From Microseira wollei NIES-4236 (GTDB taxonomy: Bacteria > Cyanobacteriota > Cyanobacteriia > Cyanobacteriales > Aerosakkonemataceae), in the NCBI RefSeq assembly GCF_020521235.1, contig NZ_BLAY01000013.1:1-64000 (forward strand): a DNA stretch of 64,000 nt. Direction: 5' to 3'. The notes below the pieces were generated by a model, which had not been told where the DNA came from, made no database searches, and was given only the letters and a program-made list of their open reading frames with translations. How positions within the stretch are numbered: the first letter of the stretch is position 1; each line of letters begins with the position of its first letter. The translations under genes were made by a program, and so were the position numbers. Shown here one piece after another: positions 25,495 to 33,683 of this stretch.

Positions 25495-27174
25495 ATGAAA
25501 CAACCAGAAACTTACAACAACCTCGCCAACAATCTCAGATCCGCATTAGGTATCCTAGAACTCGATAAAACCTCCCAGCTTTATCGAGATGCGACCTTAA
25601 TCTGCAACTATCTGGAAAATCCCAATTTCCGCATCGCTGTTTTTGGCCCCTTTAATTACGGCAAATCCACCCTACTCAATGCCATGCTAGGACAGCGTAC
25701 CCTCCCCATTGATTTAATTCCCACCACTGGTGCTGCTATTCGCGTCAAATACGGGGAAGAATTACAAACTCGCATTACTTTAAAAGATGGCAGAGAAATT
25801 CGCGAACAAGGGACGGATATTCTCAAACAATTTGCCATCCTCGACGACAACAGGCGAATGCGAGAAGATGTCGCAGAAGTTGAAGTTTTCTGCCATCATC
25901 CCTTCCTGCAAACCGGGGTAGAATTTCTCGACTTACCCGGAACAAACGATCGCGAGGAACAAGATAACCTAGTCCGCGACCAATTATTGAGTGCAGATTT
26001 GGTAATTCAACTCCTAGATGCCCGCAAATTAATGACATTAGGCGAACGGGAAAATTTACGCGATTGGTTGCTCGATCGAGGGATTAAAACTGTTGTTTTT
26101 GTCGTCAATTTCCTCAATTTAATGGAACCCGACGAACAGAAACAAATCTACAGTCGCTTGCGGTTTGTTGCCGAAAGTTTTCGCTCCGATTTACCCGATA
26201 ATTTTAGTAACCTTTACCGCGTCGATGCCTTACCCGCTTTGAGAGCGAGGCTCAAAGGAGATGCGTCAGCAATTCAGACAACCGGACTCTCGGCATTTGA
26301 ATCCGCACTGCAAAGTATTGCGGCAATTCAAAAAGAGAAAAGCGGCGGTTATAGGGTGGGGCGTGTGGATGCGATCGCTACCAACCTAACCCAATCTCTC
26401 CAAGCCAAAATTCAAACCATTTCCACCGAATTAGAAGCCGCCCAAACTAAACATAATACCAAAATACAAATTCAACAAAAAGCCGAAAAACTGATAAAAC
26501 AAGGCTTTGAAACTAGCCTAACCGAATTGCGGAATTGGCTCTCATTGTCAACCTTATTAAACCGCTATCAATCAGAAGCCGCCGCAGCTTTAGGGCAAAA
26601 TCAATTTAAAACCTGGTCAACCGAATTTTTCCAACCGGCTTTGGTAAAGCATCAACAAGAAATTGTCAAGTGGGTGCAGCAAGCTTGTGAATTTTTCAAT
26701 CAAGAATCTCCGGGAGATTTAATTATCTCATTACCGACTTCCCCAGAAATATCGCTGCCATCGCCACCAACAAATAAACCCAAAATTGCAGAAGATTTGA
26801 ACGATGCACCCGTGGCGGTTGCAGCGGGTTTGGGTTGGGTTTTAGGTGGCCCCGTGGGTGCTGCCGTTGTAGGAGGTGCAGCCTATCTTTTAAATCGGAA
26901 TGTCAAACAAGATAAGCCAAACAACTCAGTTGCTTATCAAAATCAAGCAGCACAAATTTGTGCCGATGCGGCTCAAGATTATCTGACTCGCTTTAGTAAT
27001 GAAGCGCTGACAACGCTTATTCAATATGAAGAAACAGCCCAAAAAGTAATTAATTTTCAGATTCCTGCCGAGCCAATAGAAATTACTAACAAGCGCTATC
27101 AGCAGAATTTATTGCACAATTGCTTGGAAAACTTGCAGAGGGAATTAGAGGCGGTGAAGCGAAGTTTGGCTTAA
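25495..27174 (+). CDS. Dynamin-like GTPase 3, divergent type (559 aa)
   Basis: G1 GPFNYGKST (about residues 46-54), PTTGAAIRVKYG (G2 region), DLPGTND (G3) and VVNFLN (G4-like), then long helical segments rich in Gln and Lys. A glycine-rich hydrophobic stretch VAVAAGLGWVLGGPVGAAVV plus GGAAYLL near residue 440 may insert in membrane. It belongs to another dynamin branch than the tandem pair. The ATG at 25495 is preferred; an earlier one at 25393 would take in the end of the broken Rpn-type gene. Confidence 0.82.
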   Translation: MKQPETYNNLANNLRSALGILELDKTSQLYRDATLICNYLENPNFRIAVFGPFNYGKSTLLNAMLGQRTLPIDLIPTTGAAIRVKYGEELQTRITLKDGREIREQGTDILKQFAILDDNRRMREDVAEVEVFCHHPFLQTGVEFLDLPGTNDREEQDNLVRDQLLSADLVIQLLDARKLMTLGERENLRDWLLDRGIKTVVFVVNFLNLMEPDEQKQIYSRLRFVAESFRSDLPDNFSNLYRVDALPALRARLKGDASAIQTTGLSAFESALQSIAAIQKEKSGGYRVGRVDAIATNLTQSLQAKIQTISTELEAAQTKHNTKIQIQQKAEKLIKQGFETSLTELRNWLSLSTLLNRYQSEAAAALGQNQFKTWSTEFFQPALVKHQQEIVKWVQQACEFFNQESPGDLIISLPTSPEISLPSPPTNKPKIAEDLNDAPVAVAAGLGWVLGGPVGAAVVGGAAYLLNRNVKQDKPNNSVAYQNQAAQICADAAQDYLTRFSNEALTTLIQYEETAQKVINFQIPAEPIEITNKRYQQNLLHNCLENLQRELEAVKRSLA

Positions 27175-27189
27175 GCGATTCTCGATACT

Positions 27190-27222
27190 AGAATCCCGGT
27201 TTCTTTAAGAAACCGGGATTCT
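27190..27222. terminator. Palindrome after dynamin gene 3
   Basis: AGAATCCCGGTTTCTT and AAGAAACCGGGATTCT form a perfect hairpin 16 bases after the stop. It is a member of the CCCGGTTTCTT repeat family described at 24378. Confidence 0.7.
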
Positions 27223-27240
27223 GTCGTTGAGCGAGCGCAA

Positions 27241-27520
27241 AAGTAGGGGCACGGCATTTCAAGACCCTCCCCGTGAGTTTAATGTTGTTGACGCCGTGCC
27301 CCTACACAACATTTCCATACCCTCCCCGTCAGTTTAATGTTGTTGACGCCGTGCCCCTACACAACATTTCATATCCTGTCCGCTTGAATACCCATAGTTA
27401 GGACTGACGCGGTGACAAGGGAGAGCGGAGAGTTTTAATTAAGGGTGATTTGACGGACATCATATTAATACCCTGCTTGTGAGTTTAATGTTGTTGACGC
27501 CCTGCCCCTACTCTCGGTTG
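27241..27520. repeat. Repeats of a 56-bp unit with GTAGGGGCACGGC ends
   Basis: CCCTCCCCGTGAGTTTAATG followed by TTGTTGACGCCGTGCCCCTAC and ACAACATTT recurs at 27264 and 27320, and in shortened form near 27475. The first is preceded by GTAGGGGCACGGC, the inverted end. It looks like local multiplication of the dispersed element seen at 7124. From 27521 to 27756 I see no gene. Confidence 0.8.
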
Positions 27521-27756
27521 AAAATTGCTGTAAAGACGCAACCATTACCAGCAAAACGAGGTTTTCCGAAAAAACCTTCCAATTTGTTGTAGCAGATACT
27601 TATCTACAACAAGTAGGGACACGGCTTCAGTAATTTTTGTTTTCAACGCAAAGATATTGCCATATTCCCTACTCAATAAATTTATGTCGCAGTCATGACA
27701 ACAATGGTGCCAGTTTCTGCCAAACTACGACCTAGTGCTTAAAGGAGATTTCATCT

Positions 27757-28542
27757 ATGAGAAGAATAGCTGCATTCCGCCTGGTTTCAGCTGCAATCGC
27801 GATCGCTCTGTTGATAGGAGAAACCAAGAACAGCAACGCCCAAAACCTTTCTCCTACGCCCGGTACGCCGCAGATGATAACTAACCAACGGGCGATTACA
27901 GTAGTGGGTCAAGGTTTGGGTGTTGCACCCGCAGATACAGCAAAGATTGAGTTTCGCTTGGGGAATCGCGCACCCACCGATCAACCAACCCAGGCAACTG
28001 TAGCATCTGCCGATGGTAATCTGGCTCTACCAGTGGAAGTAGCCCTCAAGCCTGTGGTTGATGCTTTAGTTGCGATTAAAGTCCCCCTTCGTAACATCCA
28101 ACTGCAAAGCAGTTCTTTGGACAATCCCAAGCTGGTGGTGCAGGTGAACAAACCAACGCGCGATCGCGTCCAAGAAGTGGTAAAAGTTGTAACGAAGGCA
28201 CTCTCTAGCGATAACAACTTGTTTATCCAAGGGATTGGTGCCGAGTATGGGGTAAAAAACTGCGTGCCATTAGAACGCACTGCACGCCGCGCCGCACTGC
28301 GGGATGCGCTGACACAAGCTCAAATTATTGCCTTCGACCTCGGTGTCAAAGTTGGCGACATCCTATTCGTGACGGTATATCCCAGCTTCGGTTCTCCCGC
28401 TTCCTCATCTTGCGGTTCTAAAGTTGGAGTTCCAGTCTCTTCCATATTCTCAGTCAGTGAAAGTATGCCTCCCTATGACCCCTCTGCTAACCCAGAGGTC
28501 AAGTTGAGGATGCAAGTTAGTATCACCTACGGGATCGAATAA
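27757..28542 (+). CDS. SIMPL-domain (DUF541) exported protein (261 aa)
   Basis: A signal peptide (RLVSAAIAIALLIGETKNSN AQ, split at about residue 29) leads into a SIMPL domain. It starts RAITVVGQGLGVAPADTAKI and has RRAALRDALTQAQIIAFDLG and VGDILFVTVYPSFGSP further on. Such proteins are periplasmic or outer-membrane associated and poorly understood. AAAGGAG lies 8 bases before the ATG. Two cysteines (KNCVP, SSCGSK) could form a disulfide. Confidence 0.82.
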   Translation: MRRIAAFRLVSAAIAIALLIGETKNSNAQNLSPTPGTPQMITNQRAITVVGQGLGVAPADTAKIEFRLGNRAPTDQPTQATVASADGNLALPVEVALKPVVDALVAIKVPLRNIQLQSSSLDNPKLVVQVNKPTRDRVQEVVKVVTKALSSDNNLFIQGIGAEYGVKNCVPLERTARRAALRDALTQAQIIAFDLGVKVGDILFVTVYPSFGSPASSSCGSKVGVPVSSIFSVSESMPPYDPSANPEVKLRMQVSITYGIE

Positions 28543-28757
28543 ATTGGCAAAACAGCTTGTGCGGCAGCCTCATACTATCTGCTGCCAACTGTTGACTATG
28601 ATCTAAATCACTAATTTTGGGTGATACCGTCACATCTTTACAAACTCTTTAATCACAAAATTAGCTATAGGATTCTCACATTTAAATAAAGTCTGCGATC
28701 GCTTGTTGGTTGCCAGAAAAGCTTCATATTACAAGCATCGAGTTCATTTGATTAGCC

Positions 28758-28976
28758 ATGCAAGTTGAAGTGTCCCTCCTACCCTTTGGAATCGCCGAAC
28801 TATTTGCCGAAGTTAACAAATCTGGCAAAATTACACTCGCCGATCGATATGGATTAATGGCTGCCCTCTTAGAGGATACCCTCACCGAAGAAGACAAAGG
28901 CGCCATCGACCGAATACTTTACTCTGTCCGCAAGGGAAGGTTGAAAGTTGTCAACGAACTTTCTGCCATGCCGTAA
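28758..28976 (+). CDS. Small conserved protein of unknown function (72 aa)
   Basis: One compact helical protein: VSLLPFGIAELFAEVNKSGK, ITLADRYGLMAALLEDTLTE, EDKGAIDRILYSVRKGRLKV. I recall near-identical short hypotheticals in many filamentous cyanobacteria, where the product is annotated only as hypothetical. No metal site or membrane segment is seen. The intergenic stretch upstream (28543-28757) holds no recognised signal. A hairpin at 29079-29117 may end the transcript. Confidence 0.7.
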   Translation: MQVEVSLLPFGIAELFAEVNKSGKITLADRYGLMAALLEDTLTEEDKGAIDRILYSVRKGRLKVVNELSAMP

Positions 28977-29078
28977 ATTTTGAGCCTATATGTGCATTAG
29001 ATAGACAAAAAACAGAAACTTGTCCCTATAAGGGCTGCTCCTCATACATATTTAACTTTAATAGCCTATGCCTCCTCC

Positions 29079-29117
29079 AGAGAGTTGGAATTGCGCCTCG
29101 CGCTTGACCAACTCTCT
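29079..29117 (+). terminator. Hairpin AGAGAGTTGG / CCAACTCTCT
   Basis: Ten-base perfect arms with a 19-base loop, followed by CTCTTTCTT. It lies about 100 bases after the small gene at 28758. From 29118 to 29259 nothing is recognised. Confidence 0.5.
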
Positions 29118-29259
29118 CTCTTTCTTAAATTAGATGTGTTCTTGACAATTGACAATTGCTGTGATAGCACGCTTTAATTTGGGTGGAAAGGGCATTAATA
29201 CCTCACTGCCAAGCGACTTGTTAACGCCCTTTCCGTTACTCGATACGGATCAGAACATT

Positions 29260-29530
29260 ATGCCACAAAACACCGCTAAAATGGCTTATCGAGAACGACT
29301 GAATCGTTGGGCGTTCGCGAAGCGTGCCGTAGGCATTCGCAACGGTTCTCGCCGACGGGCAAAGGACGATTGTCTGTCGATACCGCAGTCAGTCTGATGC
29401 AGAGGGTCACTTGCAGCGCCTGCGTCAGCTTAAACCCCACGACAGCTTTATAGTAGTCTTTGACCCTCACCCCCAACATACCGAACCAGTAACCGCTTCT
29501 CCCGAAATCAAGGAAGAAGCGGTTATTTGA
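29260..29530 (+). pseudogene. Small cyanobacterial protein disrupted by a repeat
   Basis: The beginning (MPQNTAKMAYRERLNRW) and the end in another frame (TIVCRYRSQSDAEGHLQRLR, then PHDSFIVVFDP) look like two halves of a short cyanobacterial protein I remember as one frame (MAYRERLNRWAI ... RTIVARFRSRSDAEGHLQ). Between them is TTCGCGAAGCGTGCCGTAGG plus CATTCGC, a common dispersed cyanobacterial repeat. The insertion shifts the frame, and an ATG-started product would end early at 29397. Confidence 0.5.
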
Positions 29531-29590
29531 TTTAAAGAGCGATCGCACAGACCAACCCCTCCCCCGCAAGAGGAGGGGCGTCTTTTGAGC

Positions 29591-29618
29591 AACCCGGTTT
29601 TTCTAAAAAACCGGGTTT
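29591..29618. terminator. Palindrome AACCCGGTTTTT / AAAAACCGGGTTT
   Basis: Another copy of the CCCGGTTT repeat family, with a perfect hairpin and T-rich flank. It follows the broken gene at 29260. The remaining bases to 29753 show no gene. Confidence 0.6.
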
Positions 29619-29753
29619 CTTGAATCCGGGAAATTGATGGTCATAAATTAGTTAGCGTTAAAACTTAGCGCTAAGTCTTGACAATTGAAAAGTGGCGCGA
29701 TCATAGCTTCAATATTTATAGAAAAGGCGTTAGGCCATCCCCACCAAGAGACG

Positions 29754-29984
29754 TTACCACTGGATCTCTCCCCGCGCCAAACGTTCTTCATAATCTTCTA
29801 AATTGCTCAAATAATCAGAAAAATCTGATTCTGTCATTTCCAGTGACTCCGCGAACTGCGTCCATAATGCAGTGCGATCGCTATTATGTTTCATCAGTAG
29901 GAATTCGATAAAATCGCTCACTTCCTGAACAAGAGATTCCGGCAGTTGGCGAAGCTTGGCTATAGCTCGATCGTGTACGGTCAT
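29754..29984 (-). CDS. DUF2281-type antitoxin, apparently orphan (76 aa)
   Basis: AIAKLRQLPESLVQEVSDFI followed by EFLLMKHNSD is the DUF2281 signature found in VapB/RelB-like antitoxins. The C-terminus (ESDFSDYLSNLEDYEERLAR) is the usual acidic toxin-wrapping tail. Start at 29984 is taken from family length; an ATG at 30050 would add 22 residues. No toxin frame follows within 100 bases on this strand, so its partner seems lost or elsewhere. Confidence 0.65.
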   Translation of the reverse strand: MTVHDRAIAKLRQLPESLVQEVSDFIEFLLMKHNSDRTALWTQFAESLEMTESDFSDYLSNLEDYEERLARGEIQW

Positions 29985-30298
29985 CGATTGTACCTCTGTT
30001 CCTGAATCTAGGATATCTGAAGTGGAAAGATCGAGCGATCGCGATCGCACCGCTTGACCTCTCCCCCAACACCCGCCGTCGGGAGAGGAACTGGGGGTGT
30101 GGGGAATACTCGCGCATCCAAGTATCGCTCCAGAAAATTATCTTCTGACTTTGGTAAACCAGTGCAGGTGCGAAGTGTTACACTTGCACCTGCCAAGTAG
30201 TCTCTCTAACTTACAGCCAAAGTCATCGCAGATTATAATAGTAAAGATATATGCTTACGGCACTAAGCGATGTTCTCAACGTTTCAGGAGATCCAGTA

Positions 30299-30547
30299 AT
30301 GCAAGCCTTTGAAGTGATGGGAACAATTGATGAAAAAGGTCAATTAATTTTAGATAGTAATCTGAATATTCCTACACCTAGTCGGGTAAAAGTGATTGTT
30401 TTACTAACTAACGAGTCTGATTCTGAATTTGATCCTGATGATACCCCTGTTGAAGAAATTAAAGCGAGTTTAAGACAAGCTTTACAACAAGTAAAAACCG
30501 GAGAAACGCGGCCTATTTCAGAATTCTGGGATAGAATAGATGTCTGA
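30299..30547 (+). CDS. Antitoxin-like small protein (82 aa)
   Basis: MQAFEVMGTIDEKGQLILDS then NIPTPSRVKVIVLL is a short swapped-hairpin-like N-terminus seen in many cyanobacterial TA antitoxins. The acidic tail EFDPDDTPVEEIKASLRQAL would bind a toxin. AGGAG lies upstream of the ATG at 30299. A frame at 30540 (MSDKKRICYDCVII, stop) overlaps the stop and then continues out of frame as RYHLDEIGEFIGIG, so a broken toxin gene may follow. Family assignment is by recall. Confidence 0.55.
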   Translation: MQAFEVMGTIDEKGQLILDSNLNIPTPSRVKVIVLLTNESDSEFDPDDTPVEEIKASLRQALQQVKTGETRPISEFWDRIDV

Positions 30548-30602
30548 TAAGAAAAGGATATGTTATGATTGCGTTATCATTTAGACGAAATAGGAGAATT
30601 TA

Positions 30603-31031
30603 TTGGCATCGGATGAGTTAGAAACTATCGAGATTGTTGAAACGGATATTATTGATTCAACGGTTGAGGTAGGAAGTGGTTGTATTTGGCAAGGAAGCGG
30701 TAAAGAGCCTCAATGGGATAATCCAAAATCAACTAAGGCTTACGATCATATTATCCGTCATCATGGTTCTAAGCTCAAACTTAGTAATTTACAGGGAAGA
30801 GCAACGAGCAAGAATCAGGATCAAGGACAATGGTTAAATGAGCAAGATTGGGTAATAGCCGAAAAGTTAATTCCGAAGTATTATGGGCAGTATATCATCA
30901 AGTTTAATCGCCCGATAGGTAGAGTTTATCATCCTGATGGCAGGATTACTGAAAATGTTTATTATGTTCAAATAGGGAGAAATGCTGACGGAACAATTAA
31001 ATATGCCTATCCGGTTGTTAAACCTAAATAA
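30603..31031 (+). CDS. Candidate toxin domain protein (142 aa)
   Basis: Starts with TTG after GGAG. An acidic N-terminus of 20 residues precedes a basic globular part with possible catalytic residues: AYDHIIRHHGSKLKLSNLQG, GQWLNEQDWVIAEKLIPKYY and ITENVYYVQIGRNADGTIKY ending AYPVV. This pattern (His-rich start, a V-x-Y-x-x-x-x-R-x-D-G-x-I-x-x-A-Y-P end) resembles C-terminal nuclease domains of polymorphic toxins. There is no long N-terminal delivery region, so it is a stand-alone domain. A 174-residue acidic protein starts 26 bases later, the position of an immunity gene. Confidence 0.5.
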   Translation: MASDELETIEIVETDIIDSTVEVGSGCIWQGSGKEPQWDNPKSTKAYDHIIRHHGSKLKLSNLQGRATSKNQDQGQWLNEQDWVIAEKLIPKYYGQYIIKFNRPIGRVYHPDGRITENVYYVQIGRNADGTIKYAYPVVKPK

Positions 31032-31057
31032 AATAATTAAAAACGAGGTAAGATAGA

Positions 31058-31582
31058 ATGAACATAACAAGTAATTTTAATTGGAAAATCGCCGAACGCA
31101 ATTTAGAAAATTATGCGTTACCTCCTGACGATCCTCTAGGGGAATTATCTGCTTTTGAATTAGGGTTACGGCGTTTTTGTTATGAGTGCGATCGCCAAGT
31201 AATTGTCGAAATTGGCGATCTCCAGTTTACTGTGTTTTTTGACCCGGATATTTGTATGTTATTAGAAGATCGGTTTCCTCAACAAATTGGGGAATTAGGA
31301 CAGGGTAAAAGTATCCGGATTGATTTTGCCGAAAGTTATCAGATTACCGTAATTTTAACGCCTAGAGGTGAGCGGATTGATTGTCAATTAAGGAAGTTTG
31401 GTTATGAGCATAGTCAGCAGGATTATGATTTAGATAAAGAGCAAGTTTTAGGAGAGTTAAGAAAGTTTTTGGTTGAGGTGATGCAATTGGCGGTTGATAA
31501 TGGTTATGTGACTTTAGAGGATAAGGAAAGGTTTATTGCTCCAGCTTTTCCTGAGAAGGTAAAATCGGCAATAGTGGCGTGA
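31058..31582 (+). CDS. Candidate immunity protein (174 aa)
   Basis: Acidic soluble protein with no membrane segment. The beginning (KIAERNLENYALPPDDPLGE) and a beta-rich middle (VIVEIGDLQFTVFFDPDICM; YQITVILTPRGERIDCQL) are followed by helices with many Glu and Asp (LDKEQVLGELRKFLVEVMQL). GAGGT lies upstream of the ATG. Order, spacing and charge fit an immunity partner for the product of 30603, but I do not recognise either family. Confidence 0.55.
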   Translation: MNITSNFNWKIAERNLENYALPPDDPLGELSAFELGLRRFCYECDRQVIVEIGDLQFTVFFDPDICMLLEDRFPQQIGELGQGKSIRIDFAESYQITVILTPRGERIDCQLRKFGYEHSQQDYDLDKEQVLGELRKFLVEVMQLAVDNGYVTLEDKERFIAPAFPEKVKSAIVA

Positions 31583-31590
31583 TTAAGAAT

Positions 31591-31626
31591 GCGATCGCAC
31601 TCTCTCAAGACAGGATATCAAAAAAA
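31591..31626. repeat. TA-island repeat, copy A
   Basis: GCGATCGCACTCTCTCAAGA then CAGGATATCAAAAAA. Copies B and C lie at 32139-32174 and 32862-32899. Each ends a gene or lies between convergent modules of this island. Confidence 0.8.
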
Positions 31627-31630
31627 TAGC

Positions 31631-31900
31631 TCAAGGAAAATAGCGATAAAATTCCTTTCGGTGTATTACCCTGTAAAACGTAACTGTTTCGCCATCAAAT
31701 ACAACACCGATGCGATAGTCGCCTAATCTAATTCGATAAGCATTTTCATATCCCTTTAGCTTTTTCAAGTTGGCGATATCTTCAAATTTAGTTAAGTTGG
31801 GTATCTCTTCAAAAACCAGTGCTTGAATAGGTTCAAACACAGGCGTACTTTTAAGCGCCTTGAGGTCTTTAATAAAACTAGGTAGATACTGTGTATTCAC
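31631..31900 (-). CDS. RelE/ParE-family toxin (89 aa)
   Basis: FIKDLKALKSTPVFEPIQAL, IANLKKLKGYENAYRIRLGD and YRIGVVFDGETVTFYRVIHR followed by KEFYRYFP give the RelE fold with its R-x-G-x-Y-R core and basic groove. Such toxins cleave ribosome-bound mRNA. The start codon overlaps the stop of the antitoxin at 31897 by four bases, the usual translational coupling. Confidence 0.85.
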   Translation of the reverse strand: MNTQYLPSFIKDLKALKSTPVFEPIQALVFEEIPNLTKFEDIANLKKLKGYENAYRIRLGDYRIGVVFDGETVTFYRVIHRKEFYRYFP

Positions 31901-32124
31901 TCTTTTTCAAGTTCTGCTAGCGCTTCATCTAAATTAAGGGGGGTTTCATCTTTTACTTCCATCATCGCAAGCACGAGTCCTTCATCCTCTATAGCTTCTA
32001 GGAGGCGCTGATAATCACTAAAATTGATAACGACTTTTTGGATAGTACCCTTAGTGTCAGTTATCAGTTCTTTAACAAATGGATAATCTTCAGCTTTCAT
32101 TTGAGTTTTGGGCGTGATAGTCAT
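31897..32124 (-). CDS. Antitoxin partner of the RelE-type toxin (75 aa)
   Basis: MTITPKTQMKAEDYPFVKEL followed by TDTKGTIQKVVINFSDYQRL is a Phd-like N-terminus in which the IQKVVINFSDYQRLLEAIED helix-strand is typical. The acidic tail is DETPLNLDEALAELEKE. Overlap of its stop with the RelE start makes a two-gene operon. Start at 32124 is set by family length. It probably represses its own promoter. Confidence 0.75.
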   Translation of the reverse strand: MTITPKTQMKAEDYPFVKELITDTKGTIQKVVINFSDYQRLLEAIEDEGLVLAMMEVKDETPLNLDEALAELEKE

Positions 32125-32138
32125 ATTATTAATGTAGC

Positions 32139-32174
32139 GCGATCGCACTCTCCAAACCGACAGGATATCAAAAA
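32139..32174. repeat. TA-island repeat, copy B
   Basis: GCGATCGCACTCTCCAAACC then GACAGGATATCAAAAAAG. It differs from copy A by a few bases in the middle. It lies directly upstream of the minus-strand antitoxin gene, so it could hold that operon's promoter region. Confidence 0.8.
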
Positions 32175-32333
32175 AGCGATATGCCAAGGGCTAGCTACGC
32201 GAACGCACGTCTTGACCTCTGCCCCAACCCCCCGCCGGGAAGTGCTACACTTGCACGTGCCAGATTATAATGGTAAAGAGATATGCTTACGGCACTATAA
32301 GCGATCGCTCCAAGAATCGCACTAAAATTGCCC

Positions 32334-32564
32334 ATGAATACTAACGAGATGCGCCTTAAAGTTAAGGAATATGTAGATCGATTGTCCCCCGAACGATTGC
32401 GTGTTGCTGCTGATTTTTTAGCTTATTTGGCAGAGCGCGAGAGTAACGAAGCAACTCAGGAATTGTTAGAAATTCCCGGTTTTGTTGAAGCTTTCGAGAG
32501 GGGAAAACAGGATGTTGCTGCTGGAAGGGTAACTAATTGGCGAAAAGTACGAGACGATGTATAG
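32334..32564 (+). CDS. DUF2281-like antitoxin (76 aa)
   Basis: LKVKEYVDRLSPERLRVAAD then FLAYLAERESNEATQELLEI is the DUF2281-like helix pair, followed by GFVEAFERGKQDVAAGRVTN as the toxin-binding end. ATG at 32334 follows a TTG at 32328. Its stop overlaps the start of the RelE-type gene at 32557. It is a separate TA system from the minus-strand pair 260 bp away. Confidence 0.75.
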   Translation: MNTNEMRLKVKEYVDRLSPERLRVAADFLAYLAERESNEATQELLEIPGFVEAFERGKQDVAAGRVTNWRKVRDDV

Positions 32565-32853
32565 AGTTGAGTTATCGTCTGAAGCAGAGCAGTTTTATGC
32601 AGCAGCAAACCGTGCATTAGCCAAAAAGCTTGCCAGATGCTTTGAGCGACTCGAAGAAGATCCCCGCAATCACCCTAATATTAAACCTCTCAAAGGCAAT
32701 TTTGCTGGTTATTACCGCTATCGTGTGGGTGATTATCGTGTGGTTTACTACATTGAAGAAAATGTTGACACCGATATAGATGCTGATAACGATCAAGAGC
32801 AAGGTCGGGTTATTGCAATCACGATTGCTCACCGACGCGAAGTATACGAATAA
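32557..32853 (+). CDS. RelE-family toxin (98 aa)
   Basis: MYRVELSSEAEQFYAAANRA, LARCFERLEEDPRNHPNIKP and LKGNFAGYYRYRVGDYRVVY form a classic RelE/ParE core, including the Y-R-x-R-x-G-D-Y-R-V box. ITIAHRREVYE closes the fold. An acidic insertion, ENVDTDIDADNDQEQG, sits between the last two strands and is unusual. It is coupled to the antitoxin gene by an 8-base overlap. Confidence 0.85.
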   Translation: MYRVELSSEAEQFYAAANRALAKKLARCFERLEEDPRNHPNIKPLKGNFAGYYRYRVGDYRVVYYIEENVDTDIDADNDQEQGRVIAITIAHRREVYE

Positions 32854-32861
32854 ATGCGAGT

Positions 32862-32899
32862 GCGATCGCACTCTCTAACTCGGCAGGATATCAAAAAAA
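32862..32899. repeat. TA-island repeat, copy C
   Basis: GCGATCGCACTCTCTAACTC then GGCAGGATATCAAAAAAAG. It begins 9 bases after the RelE stop. With copy B it brackets the plus-strand TA pair. From 32900 to 33061 there is only an inverted AGGGTGCGTCAGA / TCTGACGCACCTT repeat. Confidence 0.8.
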
Positions 32900-33061
32900 G
32901 CGATCGCTCCCACAGAATCGCACCTCATCCAACCTCTACCAAAAAGCCCTATCCTCAACCATAGTCTGTAGGGTGCGTCAGATAGTCCAGTTAATTATCT
33001 CATCGATAACTTTTTTGCTCTGACGCACCTTACCAGATCAGCTGCTGACTAAGCGATCGCA

Positions 33062-33640
33062 CTATTGAATAGGCACTACAAGCTTATAAGATACTTTACT
33101 ACTTCTAGTACCATCAGTTATTGTTCCGAATACTGTGCCTTTAACAAATTCCCCTTTCTGGGTAGGATTAGCGTCTAATTTGATAGTTAAATCTGTACCA
33201 TCTGTGTTTGCTTTATACTCCTTGACTCCTTCTTTACTCCCAAGCAATAAGCTTCCCTCACCTTGAAATCCTTTTCCAAGTTTAATCACCCCTTTTTTAT
33301 ATTCAGAAAATGGTACTTGACTAAGTACAATATTTACCAGTCCATTTTCTGATGAAGCTTGTATAAATAGAAAAGGTGAACTTGCTGAAGAACCAAGACC
33401 CAATATCTGAACCTCCCCCTGATTTAACGTTGTATTCGTAGAAATATCTTGAGATTGATTTCCAATTATTTCTACAGTCCAGTTCGCCACTCCTATTAAT
33501 ATATAAAAACCCAGCAAAACCGGAATCAGACTGATAATAACAGCAACCCAATTGCCAGATAAAATATTTATCTGGATGTGTCTAATATAGTCACGTCCGA
33601 CTTTGATAATGTCTCTACCTGCTTGCTCATTTTGACTCAT
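33062..33640 (-). CDS. Membrane protein with GRDI-x-GRD motif (192 aa)
   Basis: The N-terminus MSQNEQAGRDIIKVGRDYIR is followed by a membrane segment (VAVIISLIPVLLGFYILIGV, about residues 32-51) and a roughly 130-residue beta-rich outer domain (VQILGLGSSASSPFLFIQAS ... VSYKLVVPIQ). The GRDI...GRD motif also opens the neighbouring 33684 protein. No enzyme motif is seen. It belongs to a minus-strand group with the nuclease and membrane genes upstream. Confidence 0.68.
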   Translation of the reverse strand: MSQNEQAGRDIIKVGRDYIRHIQINILSGNWVAVIISLIPVLLGFYILIGVANWTVEIIGNQSQDISTNTTLNQGEVQILGLGSSASSPFLFIQASSENGLVNIVLSQVPFSEYKKGVIKLGKGFQGEGSLLLGSKEGVKEYKANTDGTDLTIKLDANPTQKGEFVKGTVFGTITDGTRSSKVSYKLVVPIQ

Positions 33641-33683
33641 AAATTAACTGATATAGTGTTGTGAGAGTCTGCCGATCAAGCCT

